Assembly (NCBI RefSeq): GCF_027943255.1
Contig: NC_072894.1
Coordinates: 134,593,601-134,657,600 of the forward strand
Origin: Anastrepha obliqua
Taxonomy: Eukaryota; Arthropoda; Insecta; Diptera; Tephritidae
DNA: 64,000 bases
Direction of reading: 5' to 3'
The notes beneath the pieces were generated by a model. It ran no database searches and had not been told where the DNA came from. It saw nothing but the letters and a program-made list of their open reading frames with translations. Numbering within the stretch: the first letter of the stretch is position 1; every line of letters begins with the position of its first letter. The position numbers and the translations under genes are program-made. Of this stretch, positions 1-11,900 are shown in pieces.

Positions 1-429
1 AATTATATTATACTAAGCTTATTAGATGCTAGCTGCAAGATTATAATATATTACACCTATACTGGAGAAGGATGAAGATAGTATTGTACAATCTAGGGAA
101 TGTGGATGTAACCACTACTATATATACCAGATAACTTAGAAGCCAATGAAGTTAAATATTTAATTTACAGCGAGAAACAAATTGATTTATGATACTAATA
201 TTATAGTCCGTTGTCTGCTTCAGAAGTTCAGCTGGTTGATATTTTTAAGCACCGATGATCTAATATTTTGGAGTCCTAAACATATATCCATGAAGTGAGA
301 TACGGTGAACTCGCTGAATCCCCAAAACGGGCACGGTGGATTCGGCAAACCATTTAGCAAATACAATTGGGTTGAAATTGTTTGGCAAATTCTCAGACGA
401 ATAACGGTCTTAATATTCCGGCATGATGA
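1..429. other. no gene recognised
   Basis: AT-rich sequence without a convincing ORF. It may be the decayed downstream part of the LINE fragment that follows on the minus strand, but I cannot align it to anything with confidence. Confidence 0.4.
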
Positions 430-650
430 ATTTGACGGGTATTGGTTTTTGGACCTCGAGAGATTGAAGGATTTGTGGTGATATTGGTACTGGTTCTATT
501 TGTTCATAATTGGTACGCCTTACTAGTTTTTTTATATCTTCTGGAAGAGTGTATATTTGAACATGTACAATGGCTCTTTGGTTGCCTCCTTAGCTCTACT
601 ATCGGCCTGTTCTTTACCTTTGATGCCACTGTGACCCGGAACTCACATAA
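430..650 (-). mobile_element. LINE fragment, RNase H region (decayed)
   Basis: Read on the minus strand from about 642, the translation contains VPGHSGIKGKEQADSRAKEA. This is the typical C-terminal motif of the RNase H domain of I/jockey-type non-LTR retrotransposons (histidine of 'PGH', then 'AD..AK'). A second stretch, downstream and out of frame, has the spacing seen after RNase H in such elements. The frame breaks after about 45 residues, so this is a dead 5'- and 3'-truncated copy. The clade cannot be decided from so little sequence. Confidence 0.55.
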
Positions 651-887
651 GTTTGATTGAACCTCTTTGTTGTGTGAGCATGTTGCGTATTTTTGTGATT
701 ACTGGGGAGTTATTAGCTGGGTTCAGAATAGCCTCGATTTTTGATTTCCTGTCACTGCATATTATATAACGCAGCAGCTTCGGCTGTGAAAATTGAGCAG
801 TAATTTGGTAAAACTCCAATGGTTGTAGTGGTACCTACCTATTTCGTTTGTTACGGCAAATGAAGTACAGCACGCACGAAAAAATGT

Positions 888-1033
888 GTCGTTACCTTGC
901 TCATTTGTCGTTACCTTGCTCATTAGTGTTACCTTGCTCATTAGTGTTACCTTGCTCATTAGTGTTACTTTGCTCATTTATCGTTACCTTGCTCATTTGT
1001 CGTTACCTTGGTCATTGCCGTTACCTTGAATGA
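888..1033. repeat. tandem iterons of repeat X (about 7-8 units)
   Basis: Roughly 19-20-bp units of the form GT(C/A)GTTACCTTGCTCATT are repeated head to tail, with small changes between units. The same unit occurs in inverse orientation about four times at 26966-27036 in the second copy of X. Such subterminal iterons are typical of transposase binding sites, but that function is inferred. Confidence 0.8.
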
Positions 1034-1152
1034 ACTGCAAGCGAAAGCGCGGAACGAAGAAAGCAAACGAACGGCAACGATCGACATCTTGCTCTCTCCT
1101 ACTTAAGTGAGCGTACATATATATGTATGTATATGCGCATTTGTATATAAAT

Positions 1153-1437
1153 TCACATATTTGTATTTGCATATGCCTTCTTCCTGTGTGCATGGTAATG
1201 AACCATTTCTCTGTTGAGAATAGGACGATGATAGAAAAAGTAGGAAATGAAAGGGAGTGTTTCGAGTGTAAAGTGTCTTGAAAAAGGCAAATCGATGATG
1301 GTGCCTCTTAGTGTTGTTGACTTATTAACGTCGGATGCACAATCGAAATTGAAGATATCTTTCATGAATTTGATAAATGTTTCGTCATTTTTCACGTTTG
1401 TGTAAATGTAACTTGACATATTCCATTGCAATTCCAT
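1153..1437 (-). CDS. unidentified ORF of repeat X
   Basis: A 94-residue open frame beginning MELQWN and ending in a Tyr/His-rich tail. I cannot assign it to a family. The frame is kept in the second copy of X (24444 onward), with only about three replacements in the first 61 residues, and it resumes after the Harbinger insertion there. It contains the stretches FIKFMKDIFNFDCASD and LRGTIIDLPFSRHF. Upstream in the same orientation is ATGGATATAGAGGAGGAGG, which may be an earlier start in another frame. It could be a remnant of a longer transposase or accessory protein. No catalytic motif or membrane segment is visible. Confidence 0.4.
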   Translation of the reverse strand: MELQWNMSSYIYTNVKNDETFIKFMKDIFNFDCASDVNKSTTLRGTIIDLPFSRHFTLETLPFISYFFYHRPILNREMVHYHAHRKKAYANTNM

Positions 1438-1599
1438 TTACCTCCTCCTCTATATCCATACAAAATATCTATTAAACAAATAAAATTAAAATTTTGTTTT
1501 GAAAATTGCAACCATTCCATCAATATTTTCTTATGACGTTGTCACGTTAAACTATCGTCAGTAAACCTACTTTACAGACAACCTCTTTTTTTCTAAAAA

Positions 1600-2935
1600 A
1601 AGAAAATGGTTTTTCCTTTTTTTAAAATATTTCACAAAATTACTCAAAACCACTTCGTGCATAGCTTACCCAAAAACATTTTTAAAATTGTTAAAAACAC
1701 TGGTACATTTGGAGCACGCATGCCTTTCAAAACTAATAAAATTAATTTTAGAATGCATAAATTTTATTTCTGACTAATTCTTTGATATTTTGGTTTTAAT
1801 TCTCGCATTTGTTTACAACTTGTTCACAAAAGCTTTAAAAATCTAGCATTTTTTCAATTGATATTTTACCAGTGTATTTCAAGAATTGTTTATGGTTTTA
1901 ACGCGCGACTCGTGTCACGTTAGCACATACATACTTATATATGTACATAGTTGAGAAAAGATTTATTTTGAGATCATAAAGTTTTCGCAAAGCGGCCACT
2001 AAAGGCTTTAAAGAAACTCAATATTTTAAACCAATCTTCGAAACGTGAATAATAAAATGTTTTGCATGCGTAGAAAAATTAATTTGTATTTAGGTTATAA
2101 CTTCTCAGCGTACGAAAATTTGTATACTCTAAATACTCGTAATTAACAAAATTTCAGCGTAATTTAGTAGCTCAGACGCACAAGTATAGGCTTCTTAGCA
2201 GCTCATACAAATTTCAATTTTATGCTTAGCTGCTAACGAAATGAAAACGAATAGTTTTCAGTTTTCAAATTACAGTACGAACTCAGTATGTGGAGCTAAT
2301 GAAAATCGAAACAAAAGTTAAAATTCTTGCAAGGGAATAAATTAGCAAGAAAAATTGCAAATGAATCAATTTTTATGAAACAGAAGCATTTTGTACATAA
2401 AGAAATTGCTTTTCCTAAAAGTAAGGTAAGAGGTATGGCAATTAAGTTTGGGGAACTTATTTATAACAGGAAAACTGGCAACACTGTTGTTGGAGTCGAT
2501 TGGATGAGTTTGATTTCGGGGCCAGTAAAATAAAGTCAGCAGTGGGCAGAAAAGAATGGGAAGCAGCCTACTAAAGCATGGATATCTCAGTCGCGGCTGA
2601 AGGCAAGGTTGACCGTATTTTTCATTATTCGTTGCAAAATTTATCGCCAATATGTGTCTGTCATAAGGAAGGAAAATTATTAAAAACTTTATCAAAAATT
2701 AATCAAATCTTTTAACAACTTCCAACTTGCACTTTATTGTACTAAAATTGGATGGAGTATAAAAAAGACATCCCCGAAATTTTTTAAAATTCTAAATAAA
2801 AAGTTTGAAATTTTAAAGAAAATTTATAAAAATTCTTAAAATTTAGAAAAAAAATTTAAAATTAAACCAAATTTTTTTAAATTAGAAAAAGGTTTGAAAG
2901 TTTGATTTGTGCGATTTTTATACAAAATTAGTTCA
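1600..2935. other. AT-rich intergenic stretch
   Basis: No recognised gene. A 68-codon ORF at 2327-2533 has no recognisable motif. Around 2750-2930 the sequence is dominated by A/T homopolymer-like runs. Confidence 0.4.
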
Positions 2936-2939
2936 AATT

Positions 2940-3235
2940 AAAAAGCGGCCGCTGTGGTGGGATAGGTTGGTGCGTGACTACTATTCAGAAGTGTACAGGT
3001 TCGAAATCCCGGATACGTAAAACCAATTGAAAGAAAAAAGTGTATCCATTGGCGGTCGCTCCTCGACAGACAATGGCAATCCTCCGAGTAATTTCTGCCA
3101 TGAAAAAGCTCCTTATAAAAAACCATCTGCCGACATAAAACGGTAATAAGCACTACAAGCAGAAGGCGCAGCTCGACTAAATACCTAAAAAACAGAACAA
3201 AAAAAATTATATAAGCGCCAATTATATAATATACA
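2940..3235 (+). mobile_element. tRNA-derived SINE
   Basis: The 5' part has a tRNA-like RNA polymerase III promoter: an A-box-like stretch (GGATAGGTTGGTGC) and a clear B box (GGTTCGAAATCC at 3000-3011). The body that follows, CTCCGAGTAATTTCTGCCATG ... AAAAAGCTCCTTATAA, is also present in reverse orientation at 39235-39450. The 3' end is GCGCCAATTATATAATATAC, a simple TA-rich tail also shared with that copy. The two copies together define the family. It is non-coding and depends on a LINE for mobility. Confidence 0.7.
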
Positions 3236-3390
3236 AGGAGGTATACCTATAAAGGCTTGAACACAATTATTATGCACCCCTTTAATTACGAAATTTTTCG
3301 TTCTATAAAAATGGCTTACGTGCTTTTGACTGTCCCTGTGACCGTCGCGGAGAAGAGGATTTTTATGATACTTGAGCGACTATAGACGTA

Positions 3391-4061
3391 CAGGGTGGGC
3401 CATATAGCGTTTGCTTTTTGAACCACCTATTTTTTGAGAATGGTAACAGAAATGGCATGTCAAATGTGTTCATAATTTACTTAAAGGTTTGACATTTACG
3501 AAATGGGACGCTATACGCTTGAACGAAATTGGGAAATATTGAAAACCTATTTCCAAAGTGGTGAGTCTTCTTCTTCCGCGGTTACAGTAAATGGCGAGCA
3601 TTACCGTGACATGCTCAACTAGTTTTTGTTTCCAAAAATTGAAGAGGATGAGATGGGCGACATTTGGTTACAACAGGACGGTGCAACTTGTCACACTGTC
3701 AAAGTTACACTCGAACTTTTGGCTACCGCTTTTGAATTCCGATAGCCCGTTGGACTATTTTTTGTGGGAAGCCGTTAAGGGCAAATGCTATGCAAACCAT
3801 CCAGAGACGATGGGTGCTTTAAAACACGAAATCCAAGTTGCCATTCATGAAATTGGAGCCCAAACTATCGAAAATGTGCTTAAAAATTGGGTTGATCGAA
3901 TGGCCTACTGTAAAGCCAGTCGTGGCAGTCATTTGAACGATATTATTTTTCATTCATAAATGACAATGTTCAATCTTCAAAATAAAAAAAAAGGTTTGAA
4001 AAAATATTGATTTTTTTTTTTATAGCCGATTCAAAAAGCAAATTTTACATGGCCCACCCTA
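3391..4061 (+). mobile_element. internally deleted DD41D mariner-like element
   Basis: The element is bounded by TA dinucleotides (3389-3390 and 4062-4063) and has imperfect terminal inverted repeats: AGGGTGGGCCATATAGCG at the left, and the reverse complement of ATGGCCCACCCT at the right, with similarity running about 30 bp to GCTTTTTGAA. At 671 bp it is about half the length of a complete element. It carries a rearranged transposase remnant (next entry). It belongs to the same broad superfamily as the intact element at 29319-30621 but to a different family, because the termini differ. Confidence 0.75.
3503..3959 (+). pseudogene. DD41D transposase remnant
   Basis: Translation begins MGRYTLERNWEILKTYF (the helix-turn-helix end). 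It then jumps to the catalytic core (VNGEHYRDML, then DIWLQQDGATCHT with the second catalytic Asp) and ends in the usual C-terminus (NWVDRMAYCKASRG, then SHLNDIIF). The first catalytic Asp region is missing, because an internal deletion joins the N-terminus to the core. A stop codon and a frameshift (about 3680-3750) further disrupt it, removing the third Asp region except for DSPLDYFLW. The protein cannot be functional. Confidence 0.7.
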
Positions 4062-4225
4062 TATAAGTTTTCGGTCTTCCCGTACACTAGTGAGGAGTTT
4101 TCTTCCACTTTTTCATTTTTTATGCTGAGATTTTATCCCTGCGAATCACTTAATAACACATTTGACTGCTCACCGCGAACACAACACAAAATTGGCAATC
4201 TCAACCTCAAACTTCGTTTCCTCAC

Positions 4226-4964
4226 TTAAGGGACAGATACAGATACCTGTAAAATTTCGAAAAAAAAATCATTTGTTTTTTTATAAAATGTATATAATCC
4301 TTTAAGAATATGTCAACAAATTTTTAGAACGTAAATTTAAGTATTTCTTATATTATAGATCGTGAACCGTGACGACTCTATTCTTTGCGTTCAAGCGCTG
4401 GGAGAGGTATAGTTACCTACGTTGCCGACTTCAGACGCGTTTTTCTCAAAACTATATTTTTCGTACACGATAACTCGAAAAGTCATTGACCGATTTCCCT
4501 GAAATTTTGCGCACATCTTTTTTATGATATGACTTTCTATGTGAATTTAAAAGTTTTCAAAAATTTTTCGAAAAAATAATTTTTTCGAAGCAAAAATAGT
4601 AGGAAAATTCGTTTTTTTTAAACATCTTATTTCGCGAAGTTTTTTTTCAATTTTTTTTTAATTCATATAGGTTAATTATTAATTATTGTCATAAAATAAA
4701 CAAAAAAAAATTGTTTTTTTGTATTCAGGTCCCTGACGCCGATGCTACAATGCCTGCCGATTGAGAAGCCCCGCTGCGTCCTTCCTGGAAGAATTGAGTG
4801 TACATCCGCCATTTTAAATGATTAAAATAAAAAAAATCATATTATTTTAATGTATAAATAAACTGTAAGCCAATTTTGAAAAAAATATATTGACTTCTTC
4901 ATTTTAAATATTTTTAATGAAAATCAGGAAAAATATGGGGATTTACAGGTGTATGTCGACTTAA
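4226..4964. repeat. ~740-bp TTAA-bounded element (copy A)
   Basis: The stretch starts with TTAAGGGACAGATAC and CCTGTAAAA and ends with the reverse complement of TTAAGTCGACATACACCTG, so the ends are imperfect inverted repeats sharing ATAC..CCTGTAAA. It is 739 bp counting both TTAAs. The interior is A/T-rich, with 'ctcgaaaagtcattgacc'-type sequence and no ORF. It matches in length and TTAA boundaries the elements at 33737-34484 and 51458-52193. A piggyBac-mobilised MITE-like element is plausible. Confidence 0.5.
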
Positions 4965-7079
4965 AATTTGAATTCTCACTCTTTTCTTGTAACAAAGTTC
5001 ACTTTTTTAGGCATTTCGGTAAAAAGAAATTATTTATATCCAGTTGATAAGCTTGCTGTGAAAATTTTTCACACATTGAATACCAAATTTGGAACGCCAA
5101 AATATTATAAGTATACCTTTAAAAATGCAACTTTTTCGAAGCCAATTTATTGTTTTAATCAAAGGTTAAACACACTAGTGAAACATTTGCAAAAAGCAGC
5201 GGTCACTTTGGTAGCCACATTTCACATTAAAGTATAAAAAGTTAAATAACTAATAAATAATAAAATTAATTTTGAAGGTTTCCTAATATACCCTAAGACG
5301 CATACCTTTTGCGCCCATAAATGACCCTATTAGAAAGCAATTTCTGTAAAGATATACAAGAAAAAAAAAATAATTCGAGAATAAAAATAGTTCGAAAAAA
5401 TTGTAATATCGTGGAAAGAAAGCAAATAATGAATATAGGAATACTGCAGAGAAGCATTACTATTTTGCATATAAAAAATCATAACCACAAAGTTTATTAC
5501 TTCAAGCGCACGTGTGGCATATAAAGTAAGTGACACCCATAGGCAAGCAAATAACAAATTTCCAGCACATCGTTAAAAGTCTGTGTATGTACAATTATGT
5601 ACCCAAATATGTATGTGTATATGTGTGCTTTCTTCCATCAATAAACACCAAATATCGCAAGATCTAAATTATCGATTAGCGTTCATTAGCCTTTTGAGTA
5701 TTCCAAAGTATACACAAGTAGGTGCTTTGCACGATAAAATTCTGTCTATGCAGTAAAATGACTACAAAATTATAGACAACACCTGTAATACCAGACAACT
5801 GATTATACAAATATGCAAAATAAGCGCCTAAAAACCACTGACCGTCACGCCATCAATCCATTGCCACTGACTACGTGGAATTCAAAGCGCCACCGCTGAG
5901 GAAGTGCAGCACCCACAAAATCTGATCGCCATTGATTGTCAGGCCATATTAAAATGCAGCAAATGCAACGCGACACGTATAAGTTGTCATTCGCACATAT
6001 CAGCAGACATTTGTATGTGTGTATGTATGCATGTAAGTACATCGAACGCGATCACCACCACCGCCAGTAAGAGGCGACATTAAAAGAATTGGACACCAGC
6101 AAGTAACTTGTCGCACGATTAAAGAGATGCATTGCTGTAACTGCCCGCAATAATTCAAAAACTGACAATTAATCACTTTCCGTTTCGTTATTGTCATTCA
6201 CGAACTGCGGCAACTGCGAATTGCATTCGAAAAAGATATAATAGGCCGCAAGTGCAATAAAATCAAGTTGGATGGCAACAACAAAATCTTGCATGCATTC
6301 TCGATTGATTCAGCATGCCACGCACGCGCGTACGCATAAGTGTATTTTTGTTGTTGTAAGTATATATGTGTGTGTGTGTGATTAATAAAATTTGCAAAAC
6401 TGCCACTGATCATGACGGAACTGAAAACCGCAGTCATCGTCATAATCGATGATCATCATCATCACCATCATTATCATCATCAGTATTATATGGCTGCATA
6501 TACTCGCATTAACGTCGCTCGAGTCACGCATTGCTTTACGCGCAGGCGCTTATTTTAATTGATTTTTAAAAGGCATCTTCATTTGACTGTCAAACAGCTT
6601 ACAGGAGGCCTATCAAACTGCAGGCCATATAAAGTCATCATGAAGCCTACTGTCGAGAGTGACGCATTCATATGTATGTATGTATATATGCTGGTGTGTA
6701 GTAACTCATGTGGGCACGTGATTTAGAAATTTCTGTTTGAGTAGGCAATTCACTCTAAAAATAGCTGAGTGAGCAGGTGAAGCGGTTAAAATTCCTTTTT
6801 AGTGACGCACGCATTTCGGTTTGCTATATGAGGATATTCGCCATGGGAATAAAACGAAATGTGTAGATATTCTTAGAAGAATGAACGCACATGAAATTTA
6901 CGCAAGCAAATTATACTATGGCAGATCCTTTTACAAAAGCATAATTTATGAATGTGAGATCATCAATTGAACACAGGCAGCATTAGGCAGTAGGGAATGA
7001 CTCAGAATTTATAAACCGACCTGTGCTTTGAAAATATCTCTTGATAATTATAATATTAGCACCTAAGTTACGTTAGGTT
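4965..7079. other. intergenic, no gene recognised
   Basis: Short ORFs only, with no recognisable domains. The sequence between about 5570 and 6720 is less AT-homopolymeric than its surroundings, with many (TATG)n- and (GT)n-type short runs. It could be unique regulatory DNA, but nothing specific can be claimed. Confidence 0.4.
6447..6482. repeat. ATC trinucleotide microsatellite
   Basis: Imperfect (ATC)n run, GATGATCATCATCATCACC followed by further ATC units. Confidence 0.85.
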
Positions 7080-7594
7080 AAGGTATACCACGCAAATCAA
7101 GGGCAAAGGACTGGAGGCTGTACAGTGGACAGCGGCATTCAGAGTTGCTTCAGTCTGCCGCACTGTCTCAGGCGTGGCAGTTTTTGTATTCATTTGTATT
7201 CAGCGGGGAGATACCTGTTGCCCTCATGCCCCGGGAGCGAATTGGTGCGATGCATTCCAAGAAAAAACACGCCAACACTAGCACCGCTGAACGAAGGTGT
7301 CAAACCATGCAGCGGTGGCAAGGGCATGAATCGAGTAGCAGATGGACGGTGAAACTCATTACAGCAATAGTCAAATGGGCTCCATGGAACTTCGGGGAAG
7401 TTAACTATTTCATGATTCAGTTCCTCTCGGATCACGGATACTTTCGAAAACGTATATACCGCATGGGTAAGAGACCCCACTTACATGACGTCCCGTGCGA
7501 TGACGCCGAACACACATTCTTTAGTTGCGACAGTTGGCTCGTGGAAAGAGATGCTTTCAAGGAACAAATTTGGGACATCACGCCGACCAAATAA
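7080..7594 (+). mobile_element. R1-like LINE 3' fragment
   Basis: The frame 7145-7594 encodes a C-terminal reverse transcriptase tail. It contains RRCQTMQRWQGHESSSRW, then GEVNYFMIQFLSDHGYFRKR and a CCHC-like ending (C-DDAEHTFFSC). This layout, with W...GRWT, 'TQFLSGHG.FR' and a terminal Cys/His motif, is that of R1/TRAS-clade non-LTR elements. A second frame at about 7135-7260 gives AAFRVASVCRTVSGVAVF and continues upstream, showing a frameshift near 7260. The copy is 5' truncated and dead. Confidence 0.65.
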
Positions 7595-7599
7595 TCAGC

Positions 7600-8564
7600 A
7601 AAATGCTATAGCGTGAGGACAGATGGAATGCGGTTAAAAGGTACATTGAAGAAATATTACGAAAAATAAGATAGGTCTCGATACAGTACAACAAAGCGTA
7701 GCGTCTCAGACAGAGTCATAAGAAGACGATCCTACAGAATAAAGCTGTCTACAAAATTTGGTTGAATCAGACGTAGGTGAATAGAACTGATCTATTTCAT
7801 GTACATCGTTCTGGACCCTCCCGAAGTAATGCAGGGATTGTTTTAGTGGCCACACCACTCACAGTAGATGACGGTCGCTGCAAGTGCGAAGCCATTTTGA
7901 ACCCTACCTCACCCACAACTAAAAAAACGGGAGAGCTCTGATTTCGCTCTGTCTTTACCTTCTTGTAAGGTTGAGCCTCTTAGTAGCATATTTTTAGCTC
8001 TTCAATTAGCTCTTCACTACGCGGAACAATGACAGACGTAAAGTAGGCTTGATAATAAATAGTTAGTGGTAAGCCCATGCTCCTTCGGTGGAATACCATT
8101 CTACATTGCCCAATTACTGTTTCACTATAAGAAAATGTGGTTACAACAGAAGTGGGTTCCATGACCTTTCCAACATTTGTCAGACTAAGTCGGTACTTGT
8201 AAGGAAAATGTAGAATATTAGCATTTGGAAGTTTTTTGATAGATCGCACACGCCGCAGCATCTGGGTATAACCCTACATCAAGGGATCCATACAATGCTC
8301 GTCTTTTGTGTCGTCGGTTCGGTCTTTCATATCCTTCTTACTTATACATTCAAGTGCTACGTTCGAGAAAATGTATTTGATTGTATGAATTTAATGCCTG
8401 CATAACATTCAGAGTGAATCCTAAACTATAGTATTGCTGCGGAAGTATATTTGAGCCAAATCTGGTTTCGTTTATCGCTGTAAATTGCGCCTGAAAGGCA
8501 CTGCAGGTATCAGCTTTAAGATAAGGATGACAAAGCAACTTAGGATCAATTCCGCGATACTTAT
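7600..8564. other. probable LINE-derived debris
   Basis: No gene recognised. The first ~350 bases probably are the 3' part of the preceding LINE fragment. A 93-codon ORF at 7980-8261 on the minus strand has no motif I can name. Confidence 0.3.
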
Positions 8565-8915
8565 TCCTATCCTTGTAATAGAAAACTTAGTATCAAAAAA
8601 AAAATAACTGGTGCAATCCAACATTCTCCAAGTCTTTGAGAGTGGTATATGGAATTTTTCGTGCCCTGAGTCGAATTTAATCTCGCTGCAACTATTCTGT
8701 TGAGAGAGAGATCAATTGCAAGAAGGTTTAATAAAATCTCCAGAGCCTTTGAGCGAGTGAAAGCAAAATGGCTAAAACAGGCATGGGAACCATTTTGCAG
8801 GCATTTAGCCAAGCATATTGCACTTTATCTGGGACTTTAACTAGGGTTAACTGATCTAAACTGTGAACTCTACATTGTTGAAGTTGAATGGATGAAAAGA
8901 AGGTAATTTCCATAA
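8565..8915 (-). mobile_element. decayed LINE fragment (RT-RNase H linker)
   Basis: Minus-strand translation gives, with a frameshift, KVPDKVQ followed by SKALEILLNLLAIDLSLNR and a run of Ala/Arg/Leu. The 'T.ALE.LL.L.PIDL....AA..ALRL' pattern occurs between the reverse transcriptase and RNase H domains of jockey/R1-type LINEs. Frames are broken and no clade can be given. Confidence 0.4.
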
Positions 8916-11900
8916 TAGTTCTCCGTTACCACGTGCATTAAGTTCGATATCCCTGCATCATATATTTTCAATACAGAGGAAGGGGACGAGAATCGAGCAA
9001 AGCATTTGCGACAATCAGAACTTGGTGATCAACTTGGAGTGCAAATTCAACAACGGATAGAATTTCAATCCTTAAAATCGGTTCGAAAATGGATATAAGA
9101 ATGGGATGTTCTTCCAGAATTTTCTTCTGAGGGAAGCTTCTATTCTTCCAAATTACTGCAGTCGTTTTAAACAGAGATATTAGCGCTTCACAAGTTAGTA
9201 AAGTTATTATGCATGATGAACCAGCCTCTCTCGAAACTCGCTTTCATTAACGACTTTCAAACTTCTACCGAAGCTTTAAGATATGTTGCGATCAACTCGC
9301 AGATCTTTTTAGCTCTGCTTGCTGCTTAATATCTTTATCAACTAGGTATGGGCCAATGCTAATGTATATTCGAATAAAGTGTATGAGACAGCACTTAGAT
9401 CAAATCAAACTATACAAGTTCTGTGCAAGTATTCACAAGTCGAAAAAATAGATATACTAAAAGCATATGAGTTACACTACATTCATGCAGAGTATCAAGC
9501 TAATTTTGGCCAGCACTTATTCAACGAAAAACTGGGAAATTAATGAAATTTTTAAAAACGAGCATCCAGTTAATTGCAGGTTTAAATATCACACATCTGG
9601 TGAAAATCATCACTGGCTTGAAGCGGTTCCAGTTAATCACGAAAATACTTACGACAGTGGTGGTTAGATTCGCGTTCTTTATGAGATGTAGTGATGGAGA
9701 TGATGAAAGAGGCAGTGACTGTACAAAATTTTCTGTGCAATTAGCTCTTCAAAGTCTGATAACAACTTTTTGGGCATAGCTTTTTCGAGGAGCTGTGCAG
9801 TTTTGGTGCCGTGTCGTTGTAAAAAATGTACTGATTCGTCAAAAAACTATGATGTTTTAGGGACGAGTGAAATTGAAATTGGGAAAATTTGTATTTCCTG
9901 AACATTGCATGAACCTGTTCAAGAGCAGCTCTTCTTAATTAATTTCATCGAATTTCCCATCGAATTTTGTATTCTATGCTAGGCTTATTTCGTTCCTTAT
10001 TTGGATATGTCTCACAACTATTCAAGACACGTTTACATAGGTACTTATGCATACATATGTTATGACTAGGTGTAAACAAGAAACGAAAAAAGTAATTTAT
10101 AGCCCCCTACTCGCATTAGGGTTTTAGTTTGAAACAAAGGATGCATAAAGTTGAACGCTGGAGAAGGTGTTTGGAATGCGAAATTCTATAAACCCATTAT
10201 TGTTCATTATTGCATTTTTTGTGCTTAGCACAAGATTCAATTTTTTTTTCCATTTTTAAATAAATAAATGATGCCGCATATAAAACAAAATATACATAAT
10301 TTTCTCATTGAATAACAATGACCCACAAATCGAATCACATGAAATATATAAAGATTAAATTTTAGAAAACCAAAAAGTTATAAAAAATTCCCAACGCGCG
10401 TTCATTAAGGCCATTGCAAATTATATGCAAAACAAAAACACAACAAAAACAAATATTATATTAAAAAAATCCGTAAATAACATTAAAAAAGGAACTTACA
10501 TTTTGAGCATACAGCGAAATCAACACTCCGCCGCGGACATTGCGGCAATTACTTAGCACAAATTCGAACAAATTCTAACAACAAAATGCGCGCGCTCATA
10601 TCACTATTTTTGAAAGCCTGCCCAAACTACAAGTAAGTGTAAAAAAGCGTAGCTACTCACACAGAACCCGTGGCATGCACGGAATTAAAAAAAATATATA
10701 TATATGTTTATGTAAATTTAGTTTTCGCAAAAATTCTTCGAAATACATGCGCTGCAAAAAATATTCAAATTCAAATTCAGAATTAGCTGTACTGTAGCTA
10801 AATGGAATGCAAATTAGAATTCGAAGGAGTAGCCGCATACAGCCAACAACGGTATTGGCGATAGTCAAAATTTGGTTTAAAAAAAACAGTAGCATGCAAA
10901 GGCGTGAAAATGTCACTCTTCATTGCTTTGTCTTGTCTGCTGAGCGCTCCGCAATTGACATATCTTTTTATACAAAAATTATTGTACTCGTACTCTAATT
11001 GTTTTCGTCACTTAAAAATTCAATTAGCGTGCCGCTATGAATCGAAAACGCTTAGTCCGCCGTAAAAAATTGGTACACTGGGAATTCCTGCAAATTAAAA
11101 ATAAAAACTAAGATAGCAGCTGCTCAGCTCATTTACACATCACTCATCGCTGAATCCACAAAAAACAAAAAAAAACAACCATAATTGTTATGTTTTAGGA
11201 TGATGGAAATTTTTGAATATAACTCGACATGGCCTTGGTATGGTTCAGTTACCCAAAAATTCCAAGCAATAAAGGTTTTGAAATATTTTTCTTTAAAATG
11301 GATGCGTTTATTATATAATTTTTTAGTACCTGGTCAAGGAGGCTTGGCTTGATATTTTTTATATAAATTATTTGAAATTTAGATAATAGATCGCAATACT
11401 ATTATATATATCAATGGAGTCTTCTTTTAGACAGTTTCAGCGCACTTTGGCCACATTCGCCACACCAGCAGCCGAAGAAAGGTTTTATTTGCGGAGTAGG
11501 AAGATATATGTATGTTGAAAGTATGGAAAAGAGACAAAAAATTCTTTTCAGATATTCTTTTTAATGCTAAAACATATTGAAGTATGGAAAAAATTGGTTT
11601 TCTCAATTGTTGTTTCTCAGTTGTGAGCTGGAAACATTTTTGAAATCGTTTTTTTGTTAAGCTTCTGTACGAGCGTACAACTTTCTCGTGAAGCGTAAGG
11701 CCTGGAACAACAAACATGGTTTTTTTAAACCATATTTTAATCCATATACTATTGATTTCGGAAGTACAAAGGAATTTTGTTTAGCACCCTCATTTACCAC
11801 GTTTTCATTTTTATTTTTAATTTTATTAGGAATTATTTTTGTAATAATTTTAATTATTTTAATAATTTTAATGTTGCTACCTTGGCTGCCTGCTCACCCC

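Larger units (their letters stand above)
873..1586 (-). mobile_element. repeat X, copy 1 (uninterrupted)
   Basis: This stretch is the reverse complement of the outer parts of 24295-27052, with near identity over several hundred bases. Going from 1586 downward, the order is AGAGGTTGTCTGTAAAG, the motif TTAACGTGACAACGTC, an ORF (1437-1153), and a string of TTACCTTGCTCATT-type iterons near 890-1030. Unlike the copy at 24 kb it carries no Harbinger insertion, so it preserves the pre-insertion site (near 1256-1262). I do not recognise the family. The TTAACGTGACAACGTC motif recurs in imperfect inverted form at the opposite end of copy 2, suggesting a DNA transposon with degenerate inverted termini. 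Confidence 0.7.

Noticed and set aside
7980..8261. 93-codon minus ORF that could be part of a chemoreceptor-like protein
   Set aside because: No recognisable receptor motif or transmembrane pattern, no splice context, and it lies amid LINE debris.
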